DNA of 64,000 bases from Bacillota bacterium. Lineage in GTDB: Bacteria; Bacillota; Clostridia; Oscillospirales; Oscillospiraceae. Shown here in pieces: positions 43,934-54,018 of this stretch. The notes beneath the pieces are model-generated. The model ran no database searches and was not told where the DNA came from. It saw only the letters and a list, made by a program, of their open reading frames with translations. The stretch is taken from positions 62,001-126,000 of the forward strand of contig JAEWRY010000020.1 of assembly GCA_023459875.1 (NCBI GenBank). Direction: 5' to 3'. Position 1 is the first letter of the stretch. Each line of letters opens with the position of its first letter. Position numbers and translations under genes: made by a program.

Positions 43934-44504
43934 TATCCTCTCCCTCGTAGGGCTGGCAAAGAAAGCTGGAAAACTGGAGGTTGGGGAAGAGCCGGTTGGC
44001 GCCGTCTGCCGGGCAAGGAAAGCCCATCTGGTGCTCTTGGCTTCCGATGCCGCTTCCAACACCGCCCGAAGGGCGGCTCACTTCGGCCAGGCAGGCAAGA
44101 CCCTCTGGATCACGCTTCCCTGCTCGAAAAGCGCTCTGGGAGCCGCGGTCGGACACACCTCTTGCGCCATGGCCGCCGTTACCGACGCCGGCTTTGCCGC
44201 CGCGATCGCCCAAAAGCTGGCATCCGATGATCCCGGTTCTTTTGGTCCAGCCGCAGAGCAACTCTCCAGGAAAGCGGACAAAGTATATGAACGTCAGAAA
44301 GAACGGCGGCTGCATGAAAAACGCCTGAAGCAGCTTCGGGAAAAACCCTGGGCCGCTCCTCCGGCAAATAAGGCTTCCGGTCACAAATCTGAGCACAAGG
44401 GAGCTTCCGCTCCCCGCAGCCCGGACACCCTGAAAAAACCGGAACGGCCAAAGCCGCCCAAGTCAAAGGCCGCGCCTTCAAAGAAGACGCCTCCTGTCTC
44501 TTAG
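43926..44504 (+). CDS. ylxQ: L7Ae-family RNA-binding protein YlxQ with a long basic tail
   Basis: Residues 1-100 form an L7Ae/L30e-like kink-turn-binding domain (LVGLAKKAGKLEVGEE, HLVLLASDAASNTARR). YlxQ proteins normally end there at about 100 residues. This one continues for some 90 residues rich in Lys, Arg, Pro and Ala (QKERRLHEKRLKQLREKPW and downstream), which looks disordered and RNA-binding. It overlaps ylxR and precedes infB. Confidence 0.88.
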   Translation: MADILSLVGLAKKAGKLEVGEEPVGAVCRARKAHLVLLASDAASNTARRAAHFGQAGKTLWITLPCSKSALGAAVGHTSCAMAAVTDAGFAAAIAQKLASDDPGSFGPAAEQLSRKADKVYERQKERRLHEKRLKQLREKPWAAPPANKASGHKSEHKGASAPRSPDTLKKPERPKPPKSKAAPSKKTPPVS

Positions 44505-44550
44505 TCCCTGTTTGACGTGAATTTATTCTCTACAATCGGAGGTGGCTCAT

Positions 44551-46968
44551 TTGAGTCTTGTCAAATATCGTGTTCATGAAGTGGCCAAGGATTTCGGCAG
44601 AAGTACCAAGGAGATTGCCGATATCCTCACCACCTATGCTGTTGCGCCCAAAAACCATATGCAGGTGCTTGAGGACGGAGAGCTTTCCGTTATCTTCGAG
44701 TATCTTACCCAGCATAATCAGGTGGAGAGCATAGAAAGCGTCTTTGCCGACACTTACCACGAACCCAGGGCGGCTGCTCCCGCGCCGCACAAGGCCTCAC
44801 CGGTTCCCTCCGAGGCAAAGCAGCCGGCGGCGTCCATCCCTCATCAGGACAAAGGGACGCCTCAGCCGGCGTCTGTTGCCACGCCCGCTGCTCCCGCTGT
44901 TCAGGTCCCCGCCGCTTCAAAACCGGCGCAGCCCGCTTCCCCTCAGCCGCCGCAGCAGCCTCACGTTCCGCGTCCCACCCGTGTCCCTGAAAAGAAAGTG
45001 GTGGATACCCGCAAGAGCGGCAACGTCAACCTCGCCCGGTACGACGAGCGTCTGGAAACCTTAGCTCCCGACAAGGCCAACAAGATGCAGGCCGGCAGGC
45101 AAAAGATACAGGGAAAAAGTCAGCAGCGCAAAGCAGGTCCCAGCTTCAGCAGCAAGCGCAGGGCGGAAGAGCAGGAGAAGCTGCGCCGCCTTCAGGCCGA
45201 GATCGCCAAGAAGCATCCTCTGGTGGTCAAGATTCCCGACGAAATTTCAGTCGGAGAACTGGCCTCACGAATGAAGAAAACAGGCGCCGAGGTTGTCGGC
45301 CGCCTCATCCGGATGGGCGTCATGGCTTCCCTCTCCGATATGGTCGACTACGACACCGCGGCCTTAGTGGCTATGGAGCTTGGCTGTAAAGTCGAGCACG
45401 AAGTCATCGTCACCATTGAAGAAAAGCTGATCGACACCGCCGAAGACAAAGAAGCGGATCTGGCCCCCCGCGCGCCGGTGGTTGTGGTCATGGGCCACGT
45501 TGACCACGGCAAGACCTCCCTGCTGGATAAAATCCGCTCCGCCAACGTGGCGGCCGGCGAGGCAGGCGGCATCACGCAGCATATCGGCGCTTATCAGGCG
45601 GAGGTCAACGGAAAACTCATCACCTTCCTGGATACCCCGGGCCACGAGGCGTTTACCGCCATGCGCGCCCGCGGCGCCATGATCACCGACGTGGCTATTC
45701 TGGTGGTGGCTGCCGACGACGGCATCATGCCCCAGACGATCGAGTCCATCAACCATGCCAAGGCCGCGAACATCCCCGTGATCGTAGCCATCAACAAAAT
45801 GGATAAGCCGAACGTCAACCCCGATCGCATCAAGCAGCAGCTCACCGAATACGAGCTGGTGGCGGAGGAATGGGGCGGCGATACCATTATCTGTCCTATC
45901 TCTGCCAAAACCGGCGAGGGCATTAAAACACTTCTTGAGATGGTCATCCTCACCGCAGAGATGAAGGAGCTCAGGGCCAACCCCAACCGCTCCGCCCACG
46001 GCACCGTTATCGAAGCGCGGCTGGATAAAGGCCGCGGTCCCGTGGCAACCTTATTGGTGCAGAACGGCACGCTGCATCAGGGAGACGTCATCATCGCCGG
46101 CACCGCCGTGGGCCGTGTCCGCGCCATGACGGACGCCAGCGGCAACAAGCTGGAGCACGCCGGTCCCTCCGTACCCGTGGAGATCATCGGCATGGGCGAG
46201 GTCCCCGGAGCGGGCGACGATTTCCACGCCGTGGCCGACGAACGTATGGCCCGCGAGCTGGTGGAACAGCGTAAGCATGAGCAGAAGGTCGCCGCCGCCG
46301 GTCCTCAGAATCAGAAAGTCACGCTGGAAGATCTGTTCAGTCAGATCCAGCAGGGCGAACTGAAGGATCTGAACATTATCGTAAAGGCGGATGTGCAGGG
46401 CTCCGCCGAGGCGGTCAAATCCAGTCTGGAAAAACTCTCCAACGATGAAGTGCGGGTCAGGGTAATCCATTGCGGCGTAGGCGCCATCAACGAGAACGAC
46501 GTAACGCTGGCCGCTACCTCCAACGCCATTATCGTGGGCTTCAACGTTCGGCCGGACAACAACGCCCGGGACTCGTCCGACCGCATGAACGTGGATATGC
46601 GCATGTACCGCATCATCTACGACTGCATCAACGAGATGGAAGCCGCCATGAAAGGCATGCTGACCCCCAAATATAAAGAAGTTACTCTCGGCCGGGTAGA
46701 AGTGCGCGAGGTTTACAAGATCACCGGCGCGGGCATCATCGCCGGCTGCTACGTCACCGAGGGCAAGGTGGCGCGTCACGCCCAGCTACGGCTGGTTCGG
46801 GATGGTATCGTCATCCACGAGGGCGCCGTCGGGTCTCTCAAGCGCTTCAAGGATGACGTGAAAGAGGTCGCGCAGGGCTACGAATGCGGTCTTTCCATTG
46901 AAAAATATAGCGACGTCAAGGTCGGCGATATCATCGAGGCCTTCGTCATGGAGCAGATTCAGGCATAA
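44551..46968 (+). CDS. infB: Translation initiation factor IF-2
   Basis: The 805-residue GTPase begins [16 protein letters not shown] (IF2_N), followed by an Ala/Pro-rich linker (about residues 70-150), a second IF2_N domain and the G domain. G1 is GHVDHGKT at about 315-322, with DTPGHEAF (G3) and NKMD (G4). The C-terminal domains bind initiator tRNA. TTG 44551 is favoured over GTG 44542 because GGAGG at 44538-44542 is then correctly spaced and the protein starts as in relatives. Confidence 0.95.
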   Translation: MSLVKYRVHEVAKDFGRSTKEIADILTTYAVAPKNHMQVLEDGELSVIFEYLTQHNQVESIESVFADTYHEPRAAAPAPHKASPVPSEAKQPAASIPHQDKGTPQPASVATPAAPAVQVPAASKPAQPASPQPPQQPHVPRPTRVPEKKVVDTRKSGNVNLARYDERLETLAPDKANKMQAGRQKIQGKSQQRKAGPSFSSKRRAEEQEKLRRLQAEIAKKHPLVVKIPDEISVGELASRMKKTGAEVVGRLIRMGVMASLSDMVDYDTAALVAMELGCKVEHEVIVTIEEKLIDTAEDKEADLAPRAPVVVVMGHVDHGKTSLLDKIRSANVAAGEAGGITQHIGAYQAEVNGKLITFLDTPGHEAFTAMRARGAMITDVAILVVAADDGIMPQTIESINHAKAANIPVIVAINKMDKPNVNPDRIKQQLTEYELVAEEWGGDTIICPISAKTGEGIKTLLEMVILTAEMKELRANPNRSAHGTVIEARLDKGRGPVATLLVQNGTLHQGDVIIAGTAVGRVRAMTDASGNKLEHAGPSVPVEIIGMGEVPGAGDDFHAVADERMARELVEQRKHEQKVAAAGPQNQKVTLEDLFSQIQQGELKDLNIIVKADVQGSAEAVKSSLEKLSNDEVRVRVIHCGVGAINENDVTLAATSNAIIVGFNVRPDNNARDSSDRMNVDMRMYRIIYDCINEMEAAMKGMLTPKYKEVTLGRVEVREVYKITGAGIIAGCYVTEGKVARHAQLRLVRDGIVIHEGAVGSLKRFKDDVKEVAQGYECGLSIEKYSDVKVGDIIEAFVMEQIQA

Positions 46969-47007
46969 TTTTGCCTGCCTCCCATTCAAATTAATTGAGG
47001 TATCAAC

Positions 47008-47373
47008 ATGGCAAACAACCGTCTCGGCCGCGTCAACGAGGAAATCCAGCGGGAGCTGGCCTCTCTCATCCGAACCATGAAGGATCCCAGAGTCCACGGC
47101 CTGGTATCCATCACAGCGGTGGAAACCACCCCCGACCTGCGGTACGCCAAGGTGTTCGTAAGCGTGCTGGATAAAAGTGACGTAAACGAGGTTATCAAGG
47201 GGCTCAAGTCCGCGGGAGGCTATCTCCGGCGGGAGCTTGGCCGTGCGCTCACATTGCGCTACACCCCTGAACTCGTCTTTCAGCGGGATGATTCCATCGA
47301 TCACGGCGCCCGGATTCTTGAGGTGCTCCGGAAGATGGAGCCGACGCCCGGCGGAGAGGGGAACGAAGAGTGA
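47008..47373 (+). CDS. rbfA: 30S ribosome-binding factor A
   Basis: The 121-residue RbfA contains RLGRVNEEIQRELASLI at the N-terminus, ITAVETTPDLRYAKVFVSVL and LGRALTLRYTPELVFQRDDS. It assists maturation of 16S rRNA. The stop overlaps the DHH phosphatase gene by four bases. Confidence 0.94.
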   Translation: MANNRLGRVNEEIQRELASLIRTMKDPRVHGLVSITAVETTPDLRYAKVFVSVLDKSDVNEVIKGLKSAGGYLRRELGRALTLRYTPELVFQRDDSIDHGARILEVLRKMEPTPGGEGNEE

Positions 47374-48320
47374 ACATCAATTACCGTAAGGCCGCCGCCC
47401 TTCTTGTCGAAAAGGACAACATTCTGATTATTTCCCACCGCCGGCCCGACGGGGATACCATCGGGTGCGCCGCCGCGCTTTGCCTTGGTCTGAGAAATAT
47501 CGGAAAAACCGCATACATCCTTCCCAACCCGGATGTGAGCAGCCTGTTTCTCCCTTATCTGGAGGGCAAGCTGGCCCACCCGGATTTTATTCCCGAGTAT
47601 GTGGTAGCCGTCGACATTGCGGGGAAAGAGCTCTACACCCAGAACTCCGTTACCTACATAGACCGGCTGGATCTGTGCATTGATCACCATGCCTCCAACG
47701 AGGGACTGGGAAAAGACATCTGTCTGGATATCACCTGCGCCTCCTGCGGGGAGCTTTTGTTTGACATTCTGAAGGAAATGGGGCCGGTTACCCCGGAAAT
47801 CGCCCTTCCTCTTTATGTGGCGGTCTCCACCGACACCGGCTGCTTTGTCTATAATAACACCACAGCCCGTTCCCACTTGGTGGCCGCGGCCCTTATGGAA
47901 CTGGGGATTGATTACAAGTGGGCCAATAAGCGGCATTTCCGCACCAAGTCTTTTAAGCGGCTTAAGCTCGAGAGTATGATTACCGATCAGATGGAGCGTT
48001 TCGACGGGGGTACTGTCGTGATCGCCACGGTGACGCTGGACATGATGCGCGCTCTTTCCGCCACGGAAGAAGATGTGGAGGATATCGCAGCCTTCGTAGG
48101 CCAGATTGAGGGAGCTCAGACCGCCGTTACCCTCCGTGAAATAAAACCGCTGGAGTGCAAGATCTCAGTGCGCACCTTAGGGGGGGTAAACGCCAACAGC
48201 GTCTGCTCTTTGCTCGGCGGCGGAGGTCACGAGGGCGCGGGCGGCTGTACGGTTTTCGACACGGTGCCGGCGGCCAAGGCAGCTATTCTGGACGCCATCA
48301 GGACTGTAAAGAACCGATAG
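47370..48320 (+). CDS. nrnA: DHH-family oligoribonuclease / pAp phosphatase (NrnA-like)
   Basis: The 316-residue DHH/DHHA1 protein has the metal motifs HRRPDGDTIG (residues about 23-32) and CIDHHAS, and the C-terminal GGGGHEGAGG. NrnA degrades nanoRNAs and 3'-phosphoadenosine 5'-phosphate. Its position between rbfA and truB is common in Firmicutes. The start overlaps rbfA. Confidence 0.92.
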   Translation: MNINYRKAAALLVEKDNILIISHRRPDGDTIGCAAALCLGLRNIGKTAYILPNPDVSSLFLPYLEGKLAHPDFIPEYVVAVDIAGKELYTQNSVTYIDRLDLCIDHHASNEGLGKDICLDITCASCGELLFDILKEMGPVTPEIALPLYVAVSTDTGCFVYNNTTARSHLVAAALMELGIDYKWANKRHFRTKSFKRLKLESMITDQMERFDGGTVVIATVTLDMMRALSATEEDVEDIAAFVGQIEGAQTAVTLREIKPLECKISVRTLGGVNANSVCSLLGGGGHEGAGGCTVFDTVPAAKAAILDAIRTVKNR

Positions 48321-48360
48321 GATCTTGCGCAGCCACATACGATAAAGGGAGGCAGCTTTC

Positions 48361-49224
48361 TTGCCCAGCGGTATTATTATCATCGATAAGCCGGCGGGCT
48401 GGACCTCTCACGACGTGGTGGCCAAGCTTCGCCGGGTATACAGCGAGCGGCGCATCGGCCACGCCGGGACCCTTGACCCCATGGCGACCGGCGTTCTCCC
48501 GGTTTTTGTCGGGAGGGCAACCAGAGCCGTGGAATTTGCAGCAGAAACCGATAAGGAGTATCTGGCGGGGCTTCGCCTGGGGATCACGACGGACACCCAG
48601 GACGTAACCGGCACTGTCCTGGACACCCGGCCAGTTACCATAACCCCGGATCAGGTGAAAGGAATGCTTCCCCGGTTTACCGGCCCAATTTTGCAGCTTC
48701 CTCCCATGTACTCCGCCCTCAAGGTGGGCGGAAAGGCGCTCTATAAGTTTGCCCGCGAAGGCAGGGAAGTGGAGCGGCTTCCCAGGCCGGTCACTATCTA
48801 TGAGCTCAAGATGCTCTCGCAGACCGGCGAGAGTGACTATGCTCTTCGAGTCTCCTGTTCCAAGGGAACTTACATCCGCACCTTGTGTCACGATCTGGGA
48901 CAAGCCCTGGGCTGCGGAGGGGTACTATCCTCCCTGCGCCGTACAAAGGCCGCCGGGTTTACCCTGCAGAGCGCCGTTACGATGGATACGGTCCTTTCCC
49001 ACCCCAGCCCCCAGTCCCTCCTTCTCCCCGTGGACCGCTATTTCGACCGCTATCCTTCCCTTGCCATAGATGCCGAGGCCGAGAAGAAAATCCGCAATGG
49101 CGCCGCCATAGCCTCGCCGGGCGAGGACGGGGAATACCGGGTATACGGTCCCGGCGGCTTTTTGATGCTGGGCGAGCGGGCCGGGAATCAGCTGAGCGTT
49201 ATCAAGAGCTTTTTTGAGGTGTAA
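48361..49224 (+). CDS. truB: tRNA pseudouridine55 synthase
   Basis: The 287-residue enzyme makes pseudouridine 55 in tRNA. The catalytic aspartate is D39 in HAGTLDPMATGVLPV, and KPAGWTSHDVV precedes it. The start is TTG 48361 with GGGAGG about ten bases upstream. A 40-bp gap separates it from nrnA. Confidence 0.95.
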   Translation: MPSGIIIIDKPAGWTSHDVVAKLRRVYSERRIGHAGTLDPMATGVLPVFVGRATRAVEFAAETDKEYLAGLRLGITTDTQDVTGTVLDTRPVTITPDQVKGMLPRFTGPILQLPPMYSALKVGGKALYKFAREGREVERLPRPVTIYELKMLSQTGESDYALRVSCSKGTYIRTLCHDLGQALGCGGVLSSLRRTKAAGFTLQSAVTMDTVLSHPSPQSLLLPVDRYFDRYPSLAIDAEAEKKIRNGAAIASPGEDGEYRVYGPGGFLMLGERAGNQLSVIKSFFEV

Positions 49225-49228
49225 ATCA

Positions 49229-50140
49229 GTGGATACTGCCAAACGAGTCATTGCCCTGGGGTTTTTTGACGGAGTGCATCTGGGCCATGGAGCGCTGCTC
49301 AAGCGGGTGGCTCAGGTTGCGCGGGAAAAAGACGCCATACCCGCCGCCTTTACCTTTGACCCCCACCCAAGCTCCGTTATCATGGGGGATCCCGTCCCCC
49401 TCCTCACCTCCCCCGCCGACCGTGTGGATTTGATGCGCCGGCTTTACGGCATTCAGGAGGTTATCATCGCGCGGTTTGACCGCCGAATGATGAAGATGCC
49501 ATGGGAAGAGTTTATCGCAGATTATCTGGTGCGTGAAAATGGCGTCGTTCACGTAGTGGCCGGCCACGATTTTCATTTTGGCTATAAAGGAGCGGGCAAT
49601 CCCGAGCGGCTTTCCGCCAAATGTGCCGAGCTGGGCGTTGGCTGCGACATTATCGGCAAGGTGGAAAAGGACGGGATCACCATCTCCTCGACTTATATCC
49701 GTTCGCTGGTCGCCCAAGGGGAAATTGAGCAGGCCAATACTTTCCTGGGACACCCGTTCACCTTTACCAGCAGCGTAACGCACGGCAAGAAGCTGGGCAG
49801 TTCCCTGGGATTTCCCACGGTGAATCTCACCCTGCCGCCGGGCGTGATGGCGCCCGCCTACGGCGTCTATGCCACCCGGATCTGGACCTGTAACGGGACG
49901 GTTCCCTATATGGCGGTCACCAACGTCGGAATCCGGCCCACCGTAGATGACGGAAAGAGGCTTTCCGTGGAAGGGTTCCTGCTGGATTTCAGCGGCGACC
50001 TCTACGGCCAGACACTCAGGATCGAGTTCTTCGCTTACCTCCGGGAGGAGAGAAAGTTTCCCTCCCTGGACGCACTGCGCGAACAAATCATGATAAACGT
50101 TGGGCAAACGCGGGACTATTTTTCCAACGCGGTAATCTGA
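49229..50140 (+). CDS. ribF: Bifunctional riboflavin kinase / FAD synthetase
   Basis: The roughly 303-residue protein joins an N-terminal FAD synthetase (ALGFFDGVHLGHGALL, TFDPHP) to a C-terminal riboflavin kinase (LGFPTVNLTLPPGVMAPAYGVY, VTNVGIRPTV). It makes FMN and FAD. GTG 49229 with GAGGTG seven bases upstream is preferred over TTG 49214, which overlaps truB. It is the last gene of the nusA-infB operon, which ends at a terminator. Confidence 0.94.
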   Translation: MDTAKRVIALGFFDGVHLGHGALLKRVAQVAREKDAIPAAFTFDPHPSSVIMGDPVPLLTSPADRVDLMRRLYGIQEVIIARFDRRMMKMPWEEFIADYLVRENGVVHVVAGHDFHFGYKGAGNPERLSAKCAELGVGCDIIGKVEKDGITISSTYIRSLVAQGEIEQANTFLGHPFTFTSSVTHGKKLGSSLGFPTVNLTLPPGVMAPAYGVYATRIWTCNGTVPYMAVTNVGIRPTVDDGKRLSVEGFLLDFSGDLYGQTLRIEFFAYLREERKFPSLDALREQIMINVGQTRDYFSNAVI

Positions 50141-50144
50141 CAAA

Positions 50145-50177
50145 AAGCGGCCACCGATTCTGAATCGGTGGCCGCTT
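50145..50177. terminator. Bidirectional terminator between ribF and the EF-G-like gene
   Basis: A perfect 15-bp stem (AAGCGGCCACCGATT and complement) with a CTG loop lies between the converging genes. T-rich tracts are modest on both sides. Confidence 0.7.
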
Positions 50178-50186
50178 CCATCTTGA

Positions 50187-52259
50187 TTATTCGCTTTCCT
50201 GCATTGCTTTGGCTTCTTCGATGGCTTTCTGCTGCGCGGCGGGGGGCGCCTCCTCGTAGCGCACAAAGTGGAAGGTAAAGGAACCGCGGCTCTGGGTGAT
50301 AGCGCGCAGATCAATTGCATAGGAGGTCATCTCCGCCATAGGCACCTCGGCCTCCACCACCTGGTCGCCGTCGCTGGTCGGCGTCATACCCATGACGCGG
50401 CCGCGGCGCTTGTTGAGGTCGCCGATCACATCGCCCATATAGTTATCGGGAATGGTGACCATCAAAGAGCCGATGGGCTCCAGAAGTACAGGTGACGCCT
50501 CGGGCAGCGCCGCCTTGAAGGCCAGCTGTGCGGCGGTCTTGAAGGCCATTTCGGAGGAGTCCACGGGGTGGTAGGAGCCGTCCACCAAGGTGCACTTAAG
50601 GTATACAACCGGGAACCCGGCAAGAACGCCGTTGTTTACGATATCGCGCAGGCCCTTTTCCACGGCGGGGAAGAAGTTCTTGGGCACGCTTCCGCCGAAC
50701 ACCTTCTCCTCAAAGATCATTTCCTCGCTGTCGCATGGCTCGAACTCGATCCAGACGTCGCCGAACTGGCCGTGTCCGCCGGACTGTTTCTTATGACGGC
50801 CCTGTTTTCTTACTTTTTTACGGATTTTTTCCCGATAGGGCACCCGGGGAGACGCCAGTTCGGAGTCAACGCCAAAGCGGCTCTTGAGCCGGGCGAGGAT
50901 GACGTCCATCTGCATATCGCCGGTGCCGGAAACCACCATCTGGTGGGTCTCGGCGTTGTTCGTCACGGTGAAGGTGAGGTCCTCTTCGTTGAGGCGGGTA
51001 AGGCCGCCGGAGACTTTATCTTCCTGGCCTTTCGTTTTAGGGGCGATGGCGACGGAATAACAGGGCTCGGGGAAATCAAGGCTCTCCAGCTTGACGGCTT
51101 TACGTGGATCACACAAGGTGTCTCCCGTTTTAAGGCGCTCCATCTTCGCAATGGCGCCGATGTCGCCGCAGACCAATTCCTTGACTTCCTCGGTCTTTTT
51201 GCCCCTCATGATATAAAGTCGTCCGATTTTTTCATTCTGGCCGGTGCGGCTGTCCAACAGAGAAAGGTCCGAGGTGAGGGTGCCGGAAATGACTTTTACA
51301 AAAGAATACTTGCCGTACTGATCGGAAAGGGTCTTGAAAACAAAGGCGCAGGGGGAACCGCTGGGAGAGACTTCGACCTTCACAGGCTCGCCGTTCGCGT
51401 CCTCGCCCGCCTCGCTCTTGCCTTCCAGCGGATTGGGCAGCAGACTCACAACGGCATCCATGAGGAGGGAGGTGCCCAGGCCGGACAAAGCGCTGCCGCA
51501 GACAACGGGGAAAATGGAGCGGTCACGTACGCCCGCGCGCAGGCCCTTGGTCATTTCCTCGCTTGTAAAGTCCTCGCCGGAAAAATACTTTTCCATCAGG
51601 GCTTCGTCGGTTTCCGCCACCGATTCCTTAAGGGCGTTATAGAGCTCTTCCACTTCATCCTGCTTGTTCTGGGGAATGGGAATTTCCGCCGCCTTGCCGC
51701 CCTTCACCTCATAAGCGCGCTTGTTCAGCACGTTGATTATGGCGACGACTTTCTTCTTGTCGTCCAGAATCGGGATAACCACCGGGGCGACATGGCTGCC
51801 GAAGGTCTTCTTCAGAACCTCAAGCGCGGAATGGTAATCGCTGTTTTCCTCATCGGTCTTGGAAATATAAAACATACAGGGGAGTTCCCGTTTAACACAG
51901 TATTTCCAGGCTTTTTCGGCACCGACGCTCATACCGCCTTTGGCGGTGCTGACGATGACGGCGGCATCGGACACGCGAAGGGCTTCCATAACCTCGCCGC
52001 AGAAATCAAAATAGCCCGGGGTATCCAGCACGTTGATTTTAACGCCGTTATATTCCACCGGTGCGACGGCGGTGGAAATAGAGATCTGACGCTTGATCTC
52101 TTCGGGATCGTAATCACAGACGGTATTCCCATCTGTGGACTTGCCCAGACGGTCGATGACGCCGGTCAGAAACAGCATGCTTTCCGCCAGGGAAGTCTTT
52201 CCGCTTCCGCCATGTCCCAGCAGGCAAATGTTGCGAATATTCTGTGCGGAGTAGCTCAT
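50187..52259 (-). CDS. Elongation factor G-like GTPase (EF-G paralogue)
   Basis: The 690-residue protein has all EF-G domains, including domain IV (VKKQGRHKKQSGGHGQFGDVWIE-type region) and V. G1 reads GHGGSGKT (residues 15-22) instead of AHIDAGKT of canonical EF-G, and G3 is DTPGYFDF. This marks the EF-G-like clade found beside the main fusA in many Clostridia. The G4 region reads ISKTDEENSD, so the usual NKMD is altered to SKTD. ATG 52259 is preferred to 52301 because AAGGAGAGG lies upstream of it. Its role may be ribosome recycling or a stress function, not ordinary translocation. Confidence 0.88.
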   Translation of the reverse strand: MSYSAQNIRNICLLGHGGSGKTSLAESMLFLTGVIDRLGKSTDGNTVCDYDPEEIKRQISISTAVAPVEYNGVKINVLDTPGYFDFCGEVMEALRVSDAAVIVSTAKGGMSVGAEKAWKYCVKRELPCMFYISKTDEENSDYHSALEVLKKTFGSHVAPVVIPILDDKKKVVAIINVLNKRAYEVKGGKAAEIPIPQNKQDEVEELYNALKESVAETDEALMEKYFSGEDFTSEEMTKGLRAGVRDRSIFPVVCGSALSGLGTSLLMDAVVSLLPNPLEGKSEAGEDANGEPVKVEVSPSGSPCAFVFKTLSDQYGKYSFVKVISGTLTSDLSLLDSRTGQNEKIGRLYIMRGKKTEEVKELVCGDIGAIAKMERLKTGDTLCDPRKAVKLESLDFPEPCYSVAIAPKTKGQEDKVSGGLTRLNEEDLTFTVTNNAETHQMVVSGTGDMQMDVILARLKSRFGVDSELASPRVPYREKIRKKVRKQGRHKKQSGGHGQFGDVWIEFEPCDSEEMIFEEKVFGGSVPKNFFPAVEKGLRDIVNNGVLAGFPVVYLKCTLVDGSYHPVDSSEMAFKTAAQLAFKAALPEASPVLLEPIGSLMVTIPDNYMGDVIGDLNKRRGRVMGMTPTSDGDQVVEAEVPMAEMTSYAIDLRAITQSRGSFTFHFVRYEEAPPAAQQKAIEEAKAMQESE

Positions 52260-52324
52260 AATTGTGTCCTCTCCTTGTTGTGTCTTATATACATTTTTCA
52301 TTGCGAAACGTCATTATCTTAGCC

Positions 52325-52353
52325 ATTATACAATAAATTTAAGAGGGGTACAA
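52325..52353 (-). promoter_or_regulatory. Promoter of the EF-G-like gene
   Basis: On the minus strand TTGTAC (52353-52348), a 17-bp spacer and TATAAT (52330-52325) precede the start by about 65 bp. Confidence 0.65.
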
Positions 52354-52373
52354 CAAAAACTTTTATAAATATG

Positions 52374-52405
52374 TTAAAAAGAGGGCGGATTTCCATCCGC
52401 CCTCC
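52374..52405 (-). terminator. Terminator of the dus-sigma-anti-sigma operon
   Basis: GAGGGCGGAT (52381-52390) pairs with ATCCGCCCTC (52395-52404); on the minus strand the stem is followed by TTTTTAAC. Confidence 0.8.
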
Positions 52406-52409
52406 CAGA

Positions 52410-53390
52410 CTATTTTTCGACTTCGGTGACTTCTCCGCCGGTAACGGTTACCTGCCACACCGTGCCCTTTTCGGTACCTTCTTTTGTCGCAAGAAAGAGG
52501 AAGGCGGAGGAATCCTCGGTCTCCCCCTGGTACTCAAGCGTACACAGAGAATTTCCATCCAGATCGGAAACCGAAAGGCCTGTGAAATTTCTTTCCTCGT
52601 CGGCCAGCTCGGCGGAGTTTACCTCAACCTCAGGATAAAGGAAGAGAAGGAGCGCCTGCGCGGCGTTCTGGGCGGTAAGCGCTTCGCCCCGGCTGTCGCC
52701 GCAAACCGCCTGAAATGTCATCTCGTTATCAGGAACCCCATTGTTTTGAGGCCCATCGTTCGCCGCCGTGCTGGCCTCCGGATTTTCCGGAGGATCCGAC
52801 GGCGCCGCTTCCGCGCCGACTGTGTCGGAAACAGCGTTTCTTGATGACGCAACCCCGCTGCCCGCGCCAGTATTGCCGATTACAGTTTCTTTTTCCATGG
52901 CGGGCGAGCCGCTGCTCACTGCTCCGTCTTCCGCCGTTTTTTCGTTTCCGAAGGTCTTTTCCTGCGCGCTGTTTACGGACGGGGCAGGTACGGGAGCATT
53001 GGAGGCGGCGCTCATGCTGCTTCCGCTGCTGGCCCCGCCCATACCGGGCAGGGGGATAAACCGGATGCCCGCTACTATGAGGACAAAGACCGCCGCCATG
53101 GAAAGCCACATCCGCCAGGTATGCCGCCGGGGCGGCATCGTGACGATTTTTTCTTCTTCCCGTATGTTGTTCTCTTCTTTGAGCTTCTCTAATATGCTTT
53201 CAGTAAGCCCCGATGGCGGAGATACCGCAAAGGACTGTAACCCAGCGTGAATGCCTTCCAGCTCTGCGGCCAGCAGACGGCAGCTTTCACATTGCTCAAG
53301 GTGAGCCGCCAGTTCGGCTTCCTCCGCCTGAGACAGTTCTCCGTCGATTCCAGCGCTCAATAACTCAAATATTTTTTCGCAGTCAGCCAA
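52410..53390 (-). CDS. Membrane anti-sigma factor with zinc-finger domain
   Basis: The 326-residue protein has an N-terminal anti-sigma zinc finger (H30-x3-C34-x2-C37), a membrane helix at about residues 92-110 and a long outside part. The outside part starts with a Ser/Ala/Gly/Pro-rich low-complexity stretch (about 115-220) and ends in a compact domain of about 90 residues that I do not recognise. It overlaps the ECF sigma gene by eight bases, the usual pairing. It probably holds the sigma factor at the membrane until an envelope signal arrives. Confidence 0.85.
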   Translation of the reverse strand: MADCEKIFELLSAGIDGELSQAEEAELAAHLEQCESCRLLAAELEGIHAGLQSFAVSPPSGLTESILEKLKEENNIREEEKIVTMPPRRHTWRMWLSMAAVFVLIVAGIRFIPLPGMGGASSGSSMSAASNAPVPAPSVNSAQEKTFGNEKTAEDGAVSSGSPAMEKETVIGNTGAGSGVASSRNAVSDTVGAEAAPSDPPENPEASTAANDGPQNNGVPDNEMTFQAVCGDSRGEALTAQNAAQALLLFLYPEVEVNSAELADEERNFTGLSVSDLDGNSLCTLEYQGETEDSSAFLFLATKEGTEKGTVWQVTVTGGEVTEVEK

Positions 53391-54018
53391 GTGGGCTCAC
53401 CTCCTTTCCCGCTGTTTCTGTCTTAATAGACGACAGTGTGCCGGAAAAGTTCCCGTCGGTGAGCAGCTCGCGCCGCAGGGCGAGCCTGGCTCTCGCAATG
53501 CGGGATTTTACCGTTCCTTCTTCAATTCCCAACAGCTCTCCGATTTCGCCGTATGTAAGAGCGTCCAGTTCCCTTAGGATGAGGATTTTCCGGTGTTCCT
53601 CGGAAAGCTTACCAAGTCCCCGGCGAAGGGCATCCTGCAGCTCGCGCTGCTCCAGCGCCCGCTCCGGACTGTACCGCTCGTCGGGCAGCTGGTACCGGAT
53701 GCCTTCCTCCTCATCGTCCAGGGAGACCGCCTCGTTAATGTTCCGGCGGCGCTTCTCTCTGCGGAGAAAGTCGATACAAACGTTGGTTGCAAGCCGGTAG
53801 AGCCAGGTGGCAAAGGTGCTTCCTCCCTGAAAGCTGCCCAGCGCCCGCCAGGCGCCCAAAAACGCTTCCTGAGTCAACTCGGCGGCATCATCCGGATTTC
53901 CCGTCATGCGCAGGGCAAGATTGTAGATCCGAGCCTCGTTGGCATTCATCAGAACGGCAAAAGCGTTCGGATCCCCCGATTTCGCCTTCGTCGTCCAATC
54001 CTGTTCCGTCACCGGCAT
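53383..54018 (-). CDS. ECF-family RNA polymerase sigma factor
   Basis: The 211-residue protein has sigma region 2 (IYNLALRMTGNPDDAAELTQEAFLGAWRAL-type segment, about residues 31-60) and region 4 (LREL-DALTYGEIGELLGIEEGTVKSRIARA, near 150-185). It follows dus with the TGA stop of dus directly next to its ATG and is followed by its anti-sigma factor. It resembles SigW/RpoE-type envelope stress sigma factors. Its ribosome binding site lies inside dus. Confidence 0.93.
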   Translation of the reverse strand: MPVTEQDWTTKAKSGDPNAFAVLMNANEARIYNLALRMTGNPDDAAELTQEAFLGAWRALGSFQGGSTFATWLYRLATNVCIDFLRREKRRRNINEAVSLDDEEEGIRYQLPDERYSPERALEQRELQDALRRGLGKLSEEHRKILILRELDALTYGEIGELLGIEEGTVKSRIARARLALRRELLTDGNFSGTLSSIKTETAGKEVSPLG

